Shown here in pieces: positions 1-8,515 of a stretch of DNA of 64,000 bases. This stretch comes from Candidatus Saccharimonadota bacterium. GTDB lineage: Bacteria; Patescibacteriota; Saccharimonadia; Saccharimonadales; UBA4665. Position numbers and translations under genes: made by a program. Position 1 is the first letter of the stretch. Every line of letters begins with the position of its first letter. The stretch spans positions 62,001-126,000 of the forward strand of contig JAQGGZ010000006.1 in the NCBI GenBank assembly GCA_028289125.1, written 5' to 3'. The notes under the pieces were generated by a model, which saw only the letters and a list, made by a program, of their open reading frames with translations, searched no databases and had not been told where the DNA came from.

Positions 1-976
1 GCTGGACGGTAATCGATGAATTTGTTGTGACGGCAGCCGACACGAAGAACATGGCCTCGATCGGGTCTTCACTTGGAGCGAAAGTAACGTTCTTCTTGAT
101 TTCGGCCACGCCTTTGATGCGGATGGTGCTGGAGCCGATGCCCTCGATCTCGACGCCTAATTTCTGCAAGAAGTAACAAAGGTCCTGGACCATATAATTG
201 GCGCTGGCAAACTGTAAAATCGTTTCCTCAGGTGTGCGGGCGGCGGCCAGTAAGGCGTTTTCTGTAACGGTGTCGCCGACCTCATACAAGGCGACGCGGC
301 CGGCTGGTTTCTTGTCAACGGTAACATTGTAGTTGCCGGTCGTGGCCACGATGTTGACACCGAATTCCTCCAGCGCGTACAAATGCGGGGTGACCGTGCG
401 GGTGCCGAGCTTACAGCCACCGGCGTAAGGAATCTTGAATTCTGCGTAGTCGTGCAACAGGGAACCGATCAGCATCAGGACGCTACGGGTCTTGCGTGCG
501 GCCTTGCCGTTGATTTTTTTCAGGTTCAGTTCGGCTGGGCGGCGGATTTCGAGATCGTTGCCAGGCAGCCATTTGACCTGGACGCCGAGGCTTTCGAGGA
601 CTTCGATGATACGGTAGACCTCTTCGATGCGAGGGAAGGACTTGAACCGGGTGACGCCTTTGTTGAGCAGGCTGGCACACAGGAGGCCCACAGCCGCGTT
701 CTTACTGGTCTTAAGGGTAATTTCACCGCTGAGTTCATGACCACCCTCGATGCGCAGGTTGGTGGCGGCAGCGCCGCTGATGCTGATCAGCTGCTTGTTC
801 AGAACGTCGCTGATGCGGCCCAGGGTCTCGAGGCTCATGTTCTGCTTGCCATGTTCCATGCGGTTGACCGCGGATTGGCTGGTATTGAGTTTGCGGGCGA
901 ACTCTGATTGGGTTAAGCCGCGTTCTTGTCGTATCTGAGCGATTAACTCGCCGATTTTGTCATTTGTGGTAGGCAT
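1..976 (-). CDS. murA: UDP-N-acetylglucosamine 1-carboxyvinyltransferase (MurA) with N-terminal HTH domain, 3' part outside window
   Basis: MurA transfers enolpyruvate from PEP to UDP-GlcNAc, the first committed step of peptidoglycan synthesis in the cytoplasm. About 325 codons are present and the C-terminus runs off the left edge. Residues 5-65 form a Cro/C1-type helix-turn-helix (GLTQSEFARKLNTSQSAVNR). The EPT fold then begins (NLRIEGGHELSGEI) with the conserved SKNAA substrate lysine near residue 92. The PEP-binding, fosfomycin-sensitive cysteine is present at about residue 188 (YAGGCKLGTR). The start is the only ATG before the HTH and has a TATAAT box 9 bases upstream with no SD. The HTH fusion is unusual compared with the roughly 420-residue classical enzyme; that it binds DNA is inference. 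Confidence 0.93.
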   Translation of the reverse strand, partial: MPTTNDKIGELIAQIRQERGLTQSEFARKLNTSQSAVNRMEHGKQNMSLETLGRISDVLNKQLISISGAAATNLRIEGGHELSGEITLKTSKNAAVGLLCASLLNKGVTRFKSFPRIEEVYRIIEVLESLGVQVKWLPGNDLEIRRPAELNLKKINGKAARKTRSVLMLIGSLLHDYAEFKIPYAGGCKLGTRTVTPHLYALEEFGVNIVATTGNYNVTVDKKPAGRVALYEVGDTVTENALLAAARTPEETILQFASANYMVQDLCYFLQKLGVEIEGIGSSTIRIKGVAEIKKNVTFAPSEDPIEAMFFVSAAVTTNSSITVQ

Positions 977-985
977 AGACCAATA

Positions 986-991
986 ATTATA
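986..991 (-). promoter_or_regulatory. -10 box of murA, near-leaderless
   Basis: A perfect TATAAT lies on the minus strand, 9 bases upstream of the murA ATG, with no Shine-Dalgarno in between. The transcript should start at or within a few bases of the start codon. Confidence 0.6.
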
Positions 992-1099
992 TCACTGTAC
1001 GCATAAACGCAATAGGTTTTTTATAAGCTGCTACAATAGAAATATGATCTAACGAAGCGTATTATTCAGCATAAATCATAATGAATGAGGGAACCACCA

Positions 1100-2383
1100 A
1101 TGGATGATACCGCTATCGCACAACTAATCGCCGCCGAAGAAAAACGTCAACGTGACGGCATTGAACTTATTCCGAGTGAAAACTATGTCAGTCGGGACGT
1201 ACTGACCGCTATGGGTAGCGTCTTTACGAACAAATATTCCGAAGGCTATCCGGGCAGACGCTATTATGGCGGTCAAGAGAACACCGACCAGGTCGAGACC
1301 ATCGCTATCGAGCGTGCCAAGCAGCTGTTCGGGGCCGATCACGCCAACGTTCAGTCGCACTCCGGTGCCCCCGCCAATGAAGCTGTCTATTTCGCCTGGC
1401 TTGAGCCGGGTGATACCGTCCTAGCTATGGATTTGAGCCATGGCGGTCACCTCACCCACGGCAATCCGATGACCCGCTCCGCCAAACTGTACAATTTCGT
1501 CCCCTACAAGATGAAAAACCCAGAGACCGGTGAGATTGATTATGATGAACTGCGCGAGCTGGCCCTCAAGCACAAGCCGAAACTGATTCTGGCAGGCTTC
1601 AGTGCCTACCCGCGCGAGCTGGACTATGCGAAATTCGCGGCTATCGCCCAAGAAGTCGGTGATCAGTGTTTGCTTATGGCCGACATGGCTCACATCGCAG
1701 GCTTGATCGCTGCCGGCGTAGCCAAGAATCCGTTTGACTACGGCTTCCATGTCATTACGACGACCACTCATAAGACGCTGCGTGGTCCGCGTGGTGGCAT
1801 GATTCTCTCCAAGGGCACCGTATCGACACCGTTGAAAGCACCGGAAAAAACCTTGGAAAACATCCCGACGCTGATTGACCGGGCCGTATTCCCCGGCATG
1901 CAGGGCGGTCCTCATGAGCACATCATCGCCGCTAAAGCTGTCGCGTTCCGTGAGGCATTACAGCCGGAATTCAAAACGTATGCTCAGCAGATTCTTAAGA
2001 ACGCCAGCGTTCTGGCCGATGAGTTACAGAAGCGAGGTTTTAAACTGCTGACCGGTGGCACCTCGAACCACCTCATTCTGGCTGACGTCTACAGCAGTTT
2101 CGGCATTGATGGCAAAGTCGTCGAAGAGACCCTCGACAAGATCGGCCTCACGCTGAACAAGAATACAGTCGCCGACGACCCGCTTCCGCCATTCCGCCCA
2201 AGTGGTATTCGCCTCGGCACGCCGGCTCTGACGACCCGCGGCCTCAAAGAAGATGACATGGCTACCATTGCCGAATGGATGCGCCAGGCAATCGACAAGC
2301 GTGAAGATGCTGCGGCGCTCGAAATCTTACGCCGTGAAGTCCGCGATTTTGCGCGGAAGTTCCCCTTACCAAGTGATAGCTAA
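1100..2383 (+). CDS. glyA: Serine hydroxymethyltransferase
   Basis: PLP enzyme that converts serine and tetrahydrofolate into glycine and 5,10-methylene-THF in the cytoplasm. It is about 427 residues, the normal family length. The PLP Schiff-base lysine is in TTTTHKTLRGPRGG at about K225. The N-terminal ENYVSRDVL and the SGAPANEAVY pocket are intact. A start at 1085 is possible, but the ATG at 1100 has GAGG nine bases upstream and is preferred. A TACAAT box near 1032 implies a 5' leader of about 60 bases. It converges with murB, overlapping by a few bases with no terminator between them. It links to folD and folA elsewhere in the window as one-carbon metabolism. Confidence 0.96.
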   Translation: MDDTAIAQLIAAEEKRQRDGIELIPSENYVSRDVLTAMGSVFTNKYSEGYPGRRYYGGQENTDQVETIAIERAKQLFGADHANVQSHSGAPANEAVYFAWLEPGDTVLAMDLSHGGHLTHGNPMTRSAKLYNFVPYKMKNPETGEIDYDELRELALKHKPKLILAGFSAYPRELDYAKFAAIAQEVGDQCLLMADMAHIAGLIAAGVAKNPFDYGFHVITTTTHKTLRGPRGGMILSKGTVSTPLKAPEKTLENIPTLIDRAVFPGMQGGPHEHIIAAKAVAFREALQPEFKTYAQQILKNASVLADELQKRGFKLLTGGTSNHLILADVYSSFGIDGKVVEETLDKIGLTLNKNTVADDPLPPFRPSGIRLGTPALTTRGLKEDDMATIAEWMRQAIDKREDAAALEILRREVRDFARKFPLPSDS

Positions 2384-3414
2384 GGTAACAGTTCCGGTTC
2401 TTGAACAAGTTCGATACTGAACTTCTCTTTGACCGTCTCGACTATCCGGGCCTTGAAAGCCAGTAAATCGGCTACCGTCCTGGCTTTTTCGTTCACCAGC
2501 ACCAAGGGTTGGGCCGGCCATGTCGCCATGCCGGTGGCCTCATCACGGAAATCTTTAAACCCGGCCGACTCAAGCAACCAGGCAGCCGGTATCTTGACCT
2601 TTTCAGGGTCATCAGTCGGCCAGTGCGGTATGTCGGGGTAGGCGACCTGCAAATCGAGTAAGGCATCCTGGTCTATGATCGGATTAGCGAAGAACGAGCC
2701 GCAGTTGGCGGTAGTGGCCGGGTCGGGCAATTTATGGCTACGGATATCGATGACCGCATTCCGAACGACGGCTGGGCCATACTGGGTGATACTGTGCTCA
2801 GTAAAGTATTTCTCGAGAGCCCCATAAAAAGGCGGCAACGGGTTCTGCTTCATCAGATGCAAAGTAATTCCCGTAATCAGGAACCGGCCGCGGTCTTCAC
2901 GGTTGAAACGGCTGGCGCGGTAGCTGAAATTGCAGTCGCTGGCCGGAAGCGTCAGGAAAGACTGGGTCGTCAGGTCGAAGGCTTCAACGCTGACCAATGT
3001 CTGCGAGATATCTTGGCCGTATGCGCCGACGTTCTGGATAGGGGTGGCGCCGGCGGTTCCGGGAACCAGGCTCAACGCTTCAATGCCCGTCAGCCCGGAT
3101 TGGACAGAGCGGGCGACCACGCTGTCCCAGGTTTCACCGGCACCGATGGTCAGATAATGGTTGGTCTCGTCTTCCGCGAAATCTTCATAGCCCATGATGT
3201 TGTTGACTATGATGAGTCCGTCAAAGCCTTCGTCTTTCCAGATGATATTGCTGCCGGTGCCGATCATGATCGGAGGTGTCTGGTGTGTTATGGCCCAGGC
3301 CACGGCCTCAGCCACTTCAGAGCGGGTCTGTACCGAACAGAGGTAGCGGGCAGTTCCGCCTAGGCGCATCGTCGAATACTGGCTCAGGCTGACGTTCTCG
3401 GCGATTTGTAGCAT
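2380..3414 (-). CDS. murB: UDP-N-acetylenolpyruvoylglucosamine reductase
   Basis: FAD/NADPH enzyme that reduces UDP-GlcNAc-enolpyruvate to UDP-MurNAc, the step after MurA. An FAD-binding type-4 domain is seen at the N-terminus (STMRLGGTARYL, GTGSNII). The substrate tyrosine is in YRASRFN, as in type I MurB, the catalytic serine in CGSFFANP, and the C-terminal glutamate in QEPELLP. An ATG also exists at 3423, but it overlaps a perfect TATAAT (3422-3427). The ATG at 3414 sits 7 bases downstream of that box, so a leaderless start there is preferred (344 residues). It shares the intergenic region with the divergent HTH gene at 3474. Confidence 0.95.
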   Translation of the reverse strand: MLQIAENVSLSQYSTMRLGGTARYLCSVQTRSEVAEAVAWAITHQTPPIMIGTGSNIIWKDEGFDGLIIVNNIMGYEDFAEDETNHYLTIGAGETWDSVVARSVQSGLTGIEALSLVPGTAGATPIQNVGAYGQDISQTLVSVEAFDLTTQSFLTLPASDCNFSYRASRFNREDRGRFLITGITLHLMKQNPLPPFYGALEKYFTEHSITQYGPAVVRNAVIDIRSHKLPDPATTANCGSFFANPIIDQDALLDLQVAYPDIPHWPTDDPEKVKIPAAWLLESAGFKDFRDEATGMATWPAQPLVLVNEKARTVADLLAFKARIVETVKEKFSIELVQEPELLP

Positions 3415-3421
3415 GAACTTC

Positions 3422-3467
3422 ATTATAGCGCCTATCCTTGCGCTTGGTTAGCCTGCGGCGTTAAAAT
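3422..3467. promoter_or_regulatory. Divergent promoter region, murB / HTH gene
   Basis: Minus strand: TATAAT at 3427-3422, 7 bases before the murB ATG at 3414. Plus strand: TTGCGC at 3438-3443, 18-base spacer, TAAAAT at 3462-3467, then exactly 6 bases to the ATG at 3474. Neither gene has an SD site, so both transcripts look leaderless. Confidence 0.6.
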
Positions 3468-3473
3468 GAAAGT

Positions 3474-3998
3474 ATGAGCAACCACACGCCATATGAAACG
3501 CTGGGTACGCATCTGCGCCAGATGCGTGAACAACAGCAGGAAAGCCTGGCAGAAGTCAGCGGAGCCGTTGAAATCGATATCGATGCCCTCGAAAGCATCG
3601 AAGCCGGACAAGTCCGCCCGAGCGAAGACATCCTATTATTATTGATCAATCATTTCGATGCCCAGGATCACGAGGCCGTTCGCCTATGGGAACTGGCCGG
3701 CTACGAAGAACCGCCGGTTGATCGCGCGATGCACCCGCACCGTATGCCGACCATGATGATCGTCGCTATCGATGTGCGTACCATGTACAGTGACGGTGTC
3801 CAGATTACGGGTAACGATGCAGGACTCGTCATGCAGTTCATGCAGCAGAGCGCCGCTAACCAGTCAGCGCCGGTTGCCCGTGTTGGCATGAGCTATGACC
3901 AGGCTCAGAAAGTCCTCGAAGCGCTGCAGGCCAGCCTGTTACGCGCCAAGTATATGCGTGGCCCTAAGGGCCTGCCACAACCAAAGAACGACCTCTAG
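3474..3998 (+). CDS. HTH (XRE) protein with DUF3467-like C-terminal domain
   Basis: A 174-residue protein. Residues 8-65 resemble a Cro/C1 HTH (LGTHLRQMREQQQESLAEVSG). Residues about 100-160 match the DUF3467 style (ITGNDAGLVMQFMQQ followed by VARVGMSYDQAQKVLEAL). That domain is usually a stand-alone protein of roughly 100 residues, so the fusion suggests a DNA-binding regulator with an added sensory or oligomerisation domain. Target genes are unknown; the divergent murB promoter is the obvious neighbour. The start is set by the -10 box 6 bases upstream. The 3' end overlaps the convergent gene by 4 bases. Confidence 0.75.
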   Translation: MSNHTPYETLGTHLRQMREQQQESLAEVSGAVEIDIDALESIEAGQVRPSEDILLLLINHFDAQDHEAVRLWELAGYEEPPVDRAMHPHRMPTMMIVAIDVRTMYSDGVQITGNDAGLVMQFMQQSAANQSAPVARVGMSYDQAQKVLEALQASLLRAKYMRGPKGLPQPKNDL

Positions 3999-4573
3999 TC
4001 GGTCGGAATCGCCGTTATGTAGAGCTTGCTCAATTTAGTCTGAATCTCGTTGACTTCGTCGTAGACGTCAGTGCCATTGGCAACCGCATGGCAACTGGCA
4101 CCTTTTTGAATGAAGTAGTAATAATCACCGATGCGTAAAGCCGTGCTTTTGAGGTGAGCTTCCGTCATCGTCTGGCCATACAAAATGTCGCCGGGTTTGA
4201 CATGTAACAGACGGACGTTCGTATTGACGTTGTTACACGCCGGGTAGTCGCGGGCGATGTCGGTCAACCGAGTGTTTGATAAGGCTATGAACGACGGGTT
4301 GGCTTGAATGAGCTCGTGCGAGGTATCCGAAGTTGACACGTCGAGCTGTAGGGCGACTCCCCACTCCGGAATCTTAAGTACGGGTACTGTTTGATGTATG
4401 GTCGATGAGATGCTTGGTGACACTTCGTTCTCGCCCTGGAACCATCGGTAGATAGCGAAAGTGACCCCGCCGAGTACCGCTATGGCTACGAAGGCAGTAA
4501 TAAGCCGGCGCCATTTTGGACGGTTTTTACGGCGGTGATAGGCACGTTCGAAAATAAAATTGTTTTTGGGCAT
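3995..4573 (-). CDS. Hypothetical membrane-anchored protein
   Basis: 192 residues, no recognised family. A basic N-terminus (RRKNRPKWRR) is followed by one membrane segment at about residues 24-44 (LITAFVAIAVLGGVTFAIY). The remaining 145 or so residues should be extracytoplasmic. Two cysteines (DYPACNN and KGASCHA) could form a disulfide. It overlaps the convergent HTH gene. A TATACT box lies about 41 bases upstream of the ATG, with no clear SD. The layout is typical of Patescibacteria surface-anchored proteins of unknown role. Confidence 0.65.
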   Translation of the reverse strand: MPKNNFIFERAYHRRKNRPKWRRLITAFVAIAVLGGVTFAIYRWFQGENEVSPSISSTIHQTVPVLKIPEWGVALQLDVSTSDTSHELIQANPSFIALSNTRLTDIARDYPACNNVNTNVRLLHVKPGDILYGQTMTEAHLKSTALRIGDYYYFIQKGASCHAVANGTDVYDEVNEIQTKLSKLYITAIPTD

Positions 4574-4654
4574 GAGTGACGTTTTTATCTTGATCTTGCT
4601 ATCGCTCAGTATAGCAAACGGGGTAACTCATTCCTACGGCGCTCGACCGGCTGC

Positions 4655-4660
4655 TATAGT
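4655..4660 (+). promoter_or_regulatory. -10 box of DUF1697 gene, leaderless spacing
   Basis: TATAGT, then six bases, then the ATG at 4667. No Shine-Dalgarno is present. Confidence 0.6.
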
Positions 4661-4666
4661 AGTGCC

Positions 4667-5197
4667 ATGAGATATGTGGCCCTACTACGTGGTATCAACG
4701 TCGGTGGTAAGGCGAAGGTAGAGATGCCCCGCCTGAAGCAGTTGTTTGAGAAAGCCGGGTGTACCGACGTTGCGACCTACATCAATTCCGGAAATGTGAT
4801 TTTCAGCGAAGACCGTCTGGCTTCTGAGCTCACGTCATTTCTTGAGACAGCGCTAGAAAAGGAGTTCGGGTTGACGCTCCGTGTGCTTCTCCGCGACAAA
4901 GCGGCTATTGATGGGCTCTGTCACCAGATACCTGACAACTGGCGAAACGACATCGAACAGAAGACCGATGTGCTGTTCTTGTGGGCTGAGGTCAACGATC
5001 CTTCAATCATCGATAAGGTCAAATTCAAACCTGACATCGAGAATGTCCGTTACGTGGACGGCGCGTTGGTCTGGAATATCGCCCGACAAGACGCGAACCG
5101 GGGTAGCAGTATCAAACTGATACAGTCTGACCTGTATCCTTTTATGACGATCCGCAACATCAACACAGTCCGCAAGTTGCAGACGATGATGAACTGA
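4667..5197 (+). CDS. DUF1697 family protein
   Basis: 176 residues with the diagnostic DUF1697 N-terminus (YVALLRGINVGGKAKVEMPRL) and the TYINSGNVIF strand. The family is a small cytoplasmic alpha/beta protein widespread in bacteria, and its function is not established. The C-terminal part (DGALVWNIARQDANRGSS) is also conserved, so the protein looks complete. The start is fixed by the TATAGT box 6 bases upstream. It ends one base before the convergent kinase gene. Confidence 0.85.
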   Translation: MRYVALLRGINVGGKAKVEMPRLKQLFEKAGCTDVATYINSGNVIFSEDRLASELTSFLETALEKEFGLTLRVLLRDKAAIDGLCHQIPDNWRNDIEQKTDVLFLWAEVNDPSIIDKVKFKPDIENVRYVDGALVWNIARQDANRGSSIKLIQSDLYPFMTIRNINTVRKLQTMMN

Positions 5198-5788
5198 CTA
5201 TAAATAACTACGAATAATTTCAACGAGGTCTGCCGCCACCGTTTCGGGTGACTGGCTGCCATCGATCGTATGGGCCGGATGGGTGGCAGCAAGGACGGTT
5301 ATCGTAGGAGTAACATTGGTGACGAAACCGTTTAATCGCTTCGTCACGAAAGCTTCGTTTTCAGCCACATCGCTGGCACGATCAGCCCGTCCGGCCATTC
5401 GCTTACGGGCGATGTCGTCTGACACGTCGATAGAACAGATCGCTCGCACGACTGAGCCGGTGTCATCCAGCGTTTGCTGGAAGCGTGGCAGGCGATCCGG
5501 ATACTGAGGGTACCCATCAATGATAATGATGTCCCGGGGACTGGTCTCGATACATTCTTCAAAGACGCTCGCCAGTAAATCGGCCGGGAGAGGTAAATGT
5601 TGCTTGAGCGTTTCGGCGTGTTCGGCTAATGCCTGGCTAAACCGGGATGGTTTACCATGTAAAGTCCGTAAGCGTAGTTCCTCGCCCATTGAGAAATGAT
5701 AGACGCCTAAGTCTTGTGCTGCCAACTCTGACACGGTCGTTTTACCGGAACCCGGTTTGCCGGACACGAGGAACAGCTGCTTTGCCAT
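5198..5788 (-). CDS. Adenylate-kinase-like nucleoside monophosphate kinase
   Basis: 196 residues, P-loop NTPase of the adenylate kinase superfamily. The Walker A motif is SGKPGSGKTT at the N-terminus. An NMP-binding segment follows (FSMGEELRLRTL), with DGYPQYPDRL in the position of the ADK D-G-(F/Y)-P motif. The LID-like arginines are in RKRMAGRADRASD. It phosphorylates a nucleotide using ATP in the cytoplasm; the substrate cannot be told from sequence. It starts 3 bases after the ABC permease gene, so it is the last gene of that operon. Confidence 0.8.
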   Translation of the reverse strand: MAKQLFLVSGKPGSGKTTVSELAAQDLGVYHFSMGEELRLRTLHGKPSRFSQALAEHAETLKQHLPLPADLLASVFEECIETSPRDIIIIDGYPQYPDRLPRFQQTLDDTGSVVRAICSIDVSDDIARKRMAGRADRASDVAENEAFVTKRLNGFVTNVTPTITVLAATHPAHTIDGSQSPETVAADLVEIIRSYL

Positions 5789-5791
5789 ACG

Positions 5792-6604
5792 TTACGCCTG
5801 ACTTGCCTTCTTGGCGAACATACGGGTCGCCAAAGGTACGGCAATGATCAGTATCAGCAATGACCACGCGACAGCCAGCCACCCGTGGTTACCGATCGGC
5901 TTATCAAGCATGAGGGCACGCACGGCTTCGATTACCTGAGTGATCGGCTGGTTCTCCGCAAAGGCCCGCAGGTACGAATTCATACCTTCGGTCTGCACGA
6001 AGGCGCTGCTGGCAAAAGTCAGCGGGAAGACGATGACGAACGATAGCCACTGCACGGCTTCGACACTTTTGGCCACGACGCCGACTATGGCGGCCAACCA
6101 TGAGAAAGCCAGCGTGAAGAGCAGCAGTATCCCGGCGATAGTCAACCAGTCGATGAGGCTGGCGCTGCTCCGGAAGCCCATGGCGAGCCCGGCCACGAGC
6201 ATGACGACCGTTGAGATCGAGTTTCGCAGCAGGTCTGATACGACATGGCCATTCAGGACGGCCATTTTGCTCATCGGCAAAGAGCGGAAGCGGTCAATCA
6301 GTCCTTTTTGCAGGTCGTTACAGATGGCGATCGCCGTGGTGGTTGAGCCGAATGCGACAGTCTGGACGATGATGCCCGCCATCAGAAAGTTTAGGTACGA
6401 TACCCCGGGCGGCAGCGACCGTGAAATAGCTCCACCGAAGACGGCCGAAAACAATACCAGGAACATGATCGGTTGAAAGAACGTGCCCAACAATTGGTCG
6501 GTGTTGCGTAAAATATGTGTGCTACTCCGCTTGATCATGATCCAGGAATCAGTGAAGAAGGACAGTAATTTTGATTTGTGTTGGAATTCCAGAGCGGCCG
6601 CCAC
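5792..6604 (-). CDS. ABC-2 type transporter permease (DrrB-like)
   Basis: 270 residues with about six membrane segments. It resembles DrrB-type ABC-2 permeases (QLLGTFFQPIMFLVLFSAVFGG; LPMSKMAVLNGHVVSD; FVIVFPLTFASSAFV). It forms the membrane channel for the ATPase encoded immediately upstream. The start is a GTG that overlaps the ATPase stop by one base (TAGTG), so translation is coupled. The exported substrate is unknown; relatives export drugs, lipids or glycans. Confidence 0.88.
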   Translation of the reverse strand: MAAALEFQHKSKLLSFFTDSWIMIKRSSTHILRNTDQLLGTFFQPIMFLVLFSAVFGGAISRSLPPGVSYLNFLMAGIIVQTVAFGSTTTAIAICNDLQKGLIDRFRSLPMSKMAVLNGHVVSDLLRNSISTVVMLVAGLAMGFRSSASLIDWLTIAGILLLFTLAFSWLAAIVGVVAKSVEAVQWLSFVIVFPLTFASSAFVQTEGMNSYLRAFAENQPITQVIEAVRALMLDKPIGNHGWLAVAWSLLILIIAVPLATRMFAKKASQA

Positions 6605-7560
6605 TATTTCTCCTCCTCTTCTACCTTCGCGGTCTTACCGGTCAGTGACAGGAAGACGTCGTCGAGGGTCGGTTTGTGTACCGCCATTGATTCGACATTG
6701 ATCGATCCCTTGGCGAGCTTATCTAGCACGTTACGGACATCCGTATTAGTGTCATTAATCATTATGGTGAGTGACTGTTCCTTGTCGTCGGTGCCAGCGA
6801 CTTCTTTGTTCAGTAGTTTGACGGCGGCTCTCAGTTCATTAGCACTCCTGAAGATAAGTTCCAGCCGGTCCTTGCCGACCTTTGCCTTCAGCTCCTTAGC
6901 GGTACCTTCGGCGATGACTTTGCCGCCGTCGATGACGATGATCTGGTCGGCCAGCTGATCAGCTTCCTCAAGGTATTGGGTGGTCAATAAGATGGTCGTG
7001 CCGTCGGACATCAGCTTCCTGATGATTTCCCACATGGCGATACGTGAACGGGGGTCAAGACCGGTCGTTGGTTCGTCGAGGAAAATGATCGGAGGAGTAG
7101 CGATAAGGCTGACCGCCAAGTCAAGCCGCCGGCGCATCCCGCCCGAGTAGGTCTTAACCGGACGTTCGGCAGCATCGATCAGGTCGAATTCCTCCAGCAG
7201 TTCGCTTGCGCGGCTGTCCGCGCTTGCCTTGGTAAGCCGGTACAGGCGGCCCATCATAATCAGGTTCTCACGGCCGGTCAAAAGTTCATCGACAGCGGCA
7301 GATTGGCCGGTCAATCCGATGACCGATTTAACCTGTTCCGACTGTTTCTTGACGTCATAGCCATGAACAGACACTTCGCCTTCGTCATATTTCAGAAGGG
7401 TACTCAGGATCCGGACGGTGGTCGTTTTGCCGGCGCCATTCGGGCCGAGCAACGCCAGCATGCTGCCCTTTCGGACTTTGAAATCGATACCTTTAAGCAC
7501 TGATGTCTTGCCGTAACTTTTTTTAAGATTAGAGACTTTGATTGCTATTTGTTCGGCCAT
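6604..7560 (-). CDS. ABC transporter ATP-binding protein (DrrA-like)
   Basis: 318 residues. Walker A (GPNGAGKTTT), Q-loop (GLTGQSAAVDELL), ABC signature (YSGGMRRRLDLA) and Walker B (IIFLDEPTTGLD) are all present. The extra C-terminal domain of about 80 residues is typical of DrrA and NodI relatives (LIFRSANELRAAVKLL). The chosen ATG at 7560 has AAGGA seven to eight bases upstream; an ATG at 7587 lacks an SD. It powers the permease encoded downstream. Confidence 0.93.
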   Translation of the reverse strand: MAEQIAIKVSNLKKSYGKTSVLKGIDFKVRKGSMLALLGPNGAGKTTTVRILSTLLKYDEGEVSVHGYDVKKQSEQVKSVIGLTGQSAAVDELLTGRENLIMMGRLYRLTKASADSRASELLEEFDLIDAAERPVKTYSGGMRRRLDLAVSLIATPPIIFLDEPTTGLDPRSRIAMWEIIRKLMSDGTTILLTTQYLEEADQLADQIIVIDGGKVIAEGTAKELKAKVGKDRLELIFRSANELRAAVKLLNKEVAGTDDKEQSLTIMINDTNTDVRNVLDKLAKGSINVESMAVHKPTLDDVFLSLTGKTAKVEEEEK

Positions 7561-7632
7561 GACTGGTTCCTTATTTGTTTCCAGCATACTACTTTAGCCG
7601 CCGGGGGACTAACTCTATAAGATGACGTAGAA

Positions 7633-7661
7633 TTGACAAAATAGCAAAAATAGAGTATAAT
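7633..7661 (+). promoter_or_regulatory. Consensus sigma-70 promoter for surface protein gene
   Basis: Perfect TTGACA (7633-7638), 17-base spacer, perfect TATAAT (7656-7661). This is the best promoter in the window and implies high expression of the LPHTG protein that follows. Confidence 0.9.
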
Positions 7662-7721
7662 GCTGTCTGTAACTAATCATTGAAGCCCTCGAGACCGACT
7701 TCAATAGAAGGAGTTAGGGAA

Positions 7722-8423
7722 ATGAAACGATTATCAGTAGTCGCCAGTGCGACTGTCACTAGTTTAGTGATCGCCGGTTCGATCACCGGTTCGGCATTGG
7801 CGTGGCACCCGAAAGGGACCATTACCAAATCCGTCCAGAACGTTACCGCCAACGGTGCGTTAAGTGCAGCCGATACGGCCGCCACTGCGGTCAGCGCGAA
7901 GCCAGGTGACGTCCTCAATTACGTCATCGTCGTTGCCAACACCGGGGCACTTGCCTCGAACGGCTCCAACGACATGGCCAAGACCGTCCTGACCGATACC
8001 TTACCAGCCGGTTTGGAGTTGGTCAGCGATCCAAGTCAGCGCCAGATTTCTGAAAACCTCGGAACGATCAAACCCGGCGATAAGATTACCAAAACATACC
8101 GGGTCAAGGTAATCGCTACGGCCGATGGCGTCATCGAAAACAAAGCTTGTTTCACCGGTGACAGCACGGTTAACGATAACCCGCAGCGTGGGTGTGACGT
8201 CGCCGACATCAAGGTGACCGTACCCGTTACGCCAGTAACACCGGTTACTCCAGTCACTCCTCCGGCGCCTGTCACGCCCGCACCGGTAGCACCAACACCT
8301 GCTGCACCTCAGCCGGCTGAATTGCCTCACACCGGTACCGGCACGAATATCGTGTTCGGACTGGCCGCTGTATCTAGCATCTTGGGCTACTTCTGGGCTG
8401 AGAAGCGCCGCGCTAACGTCTAA
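7722..8423 (+). CDS. DUF11 surface protein with LPHTG sorting signal
   Basis: 233 residues from the ATG at 7722, which has AAGGAG eight bases upstream. A signal peptide covers about residues 1-28 (TSLVIAGSITGSALA). A DUF11-type beta domain follows (KPGDVLNYVIVVANTG, DTLPAGLELVSD). A Pro/Val/Thr linker then carries VTPVTP repeats. The protein ends in LPHTGTG, a hydrophobic segment and EKRR, a sortase-type cell wall sorting signal. It is probably anchored to peptidoglycan by a sortase such as the one at 45180. It has its own promoter and terminator, so it is monocistronic. Confidence 0.88.
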   Translation: MKRLSVVASATVTSLVIAGSITGSALAWHPKGTITKSVQNVTANGALSAADTAATAVSAKPGDVLNYVIVVANTGALASNGSNDMAKTVLTDTLPAGLELVSDPSQRQISENLGTIKPGDKITKTYRVKVIATADGVIENKACFTGDSTVNDNPQRGCDVADIKVTVPVTPVTPVTPVTPPAPVTPAPVAPTPAAPQPAELPHTGTGTNIVFGLAAVSSILGYFWAEKRRANV

Positions 8424-8441
8424 TCAGGCTGAAGCTATCTG

Positions 8442-8476
8442 AAATGCCCTCTCTCATTTACGGGAGAGGGCATTTT
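8442..8476 (+). terminator. Rho-independent terminator after LPHTG gene
   Basis: An 11-bp stem (AATGCCCTCTC / GAGAGGGCATT) closes a short loop and is followed by TTTT. Confidence 0.85.
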
Positions 8477-8515
8477 GTGTGCAGGCTAGCTTTCGTGTAT
8501 AGTTCGCATAAGATT

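Noticed and set aside
383-907. Long plus-strand open frame opposite murA
   Set aside because: It is antisense to a clear MurA with catalytic residues and shows no start signals.
2734-3363. 209-codon frame opposite murB
   Set aside because: Shadow of a well-conserved gene.
8220-8300. CRISPR-like or tandem DNA repeat
   Set aside because: The repetition encodes a Val-Thr-Pro linker in a surface protein.
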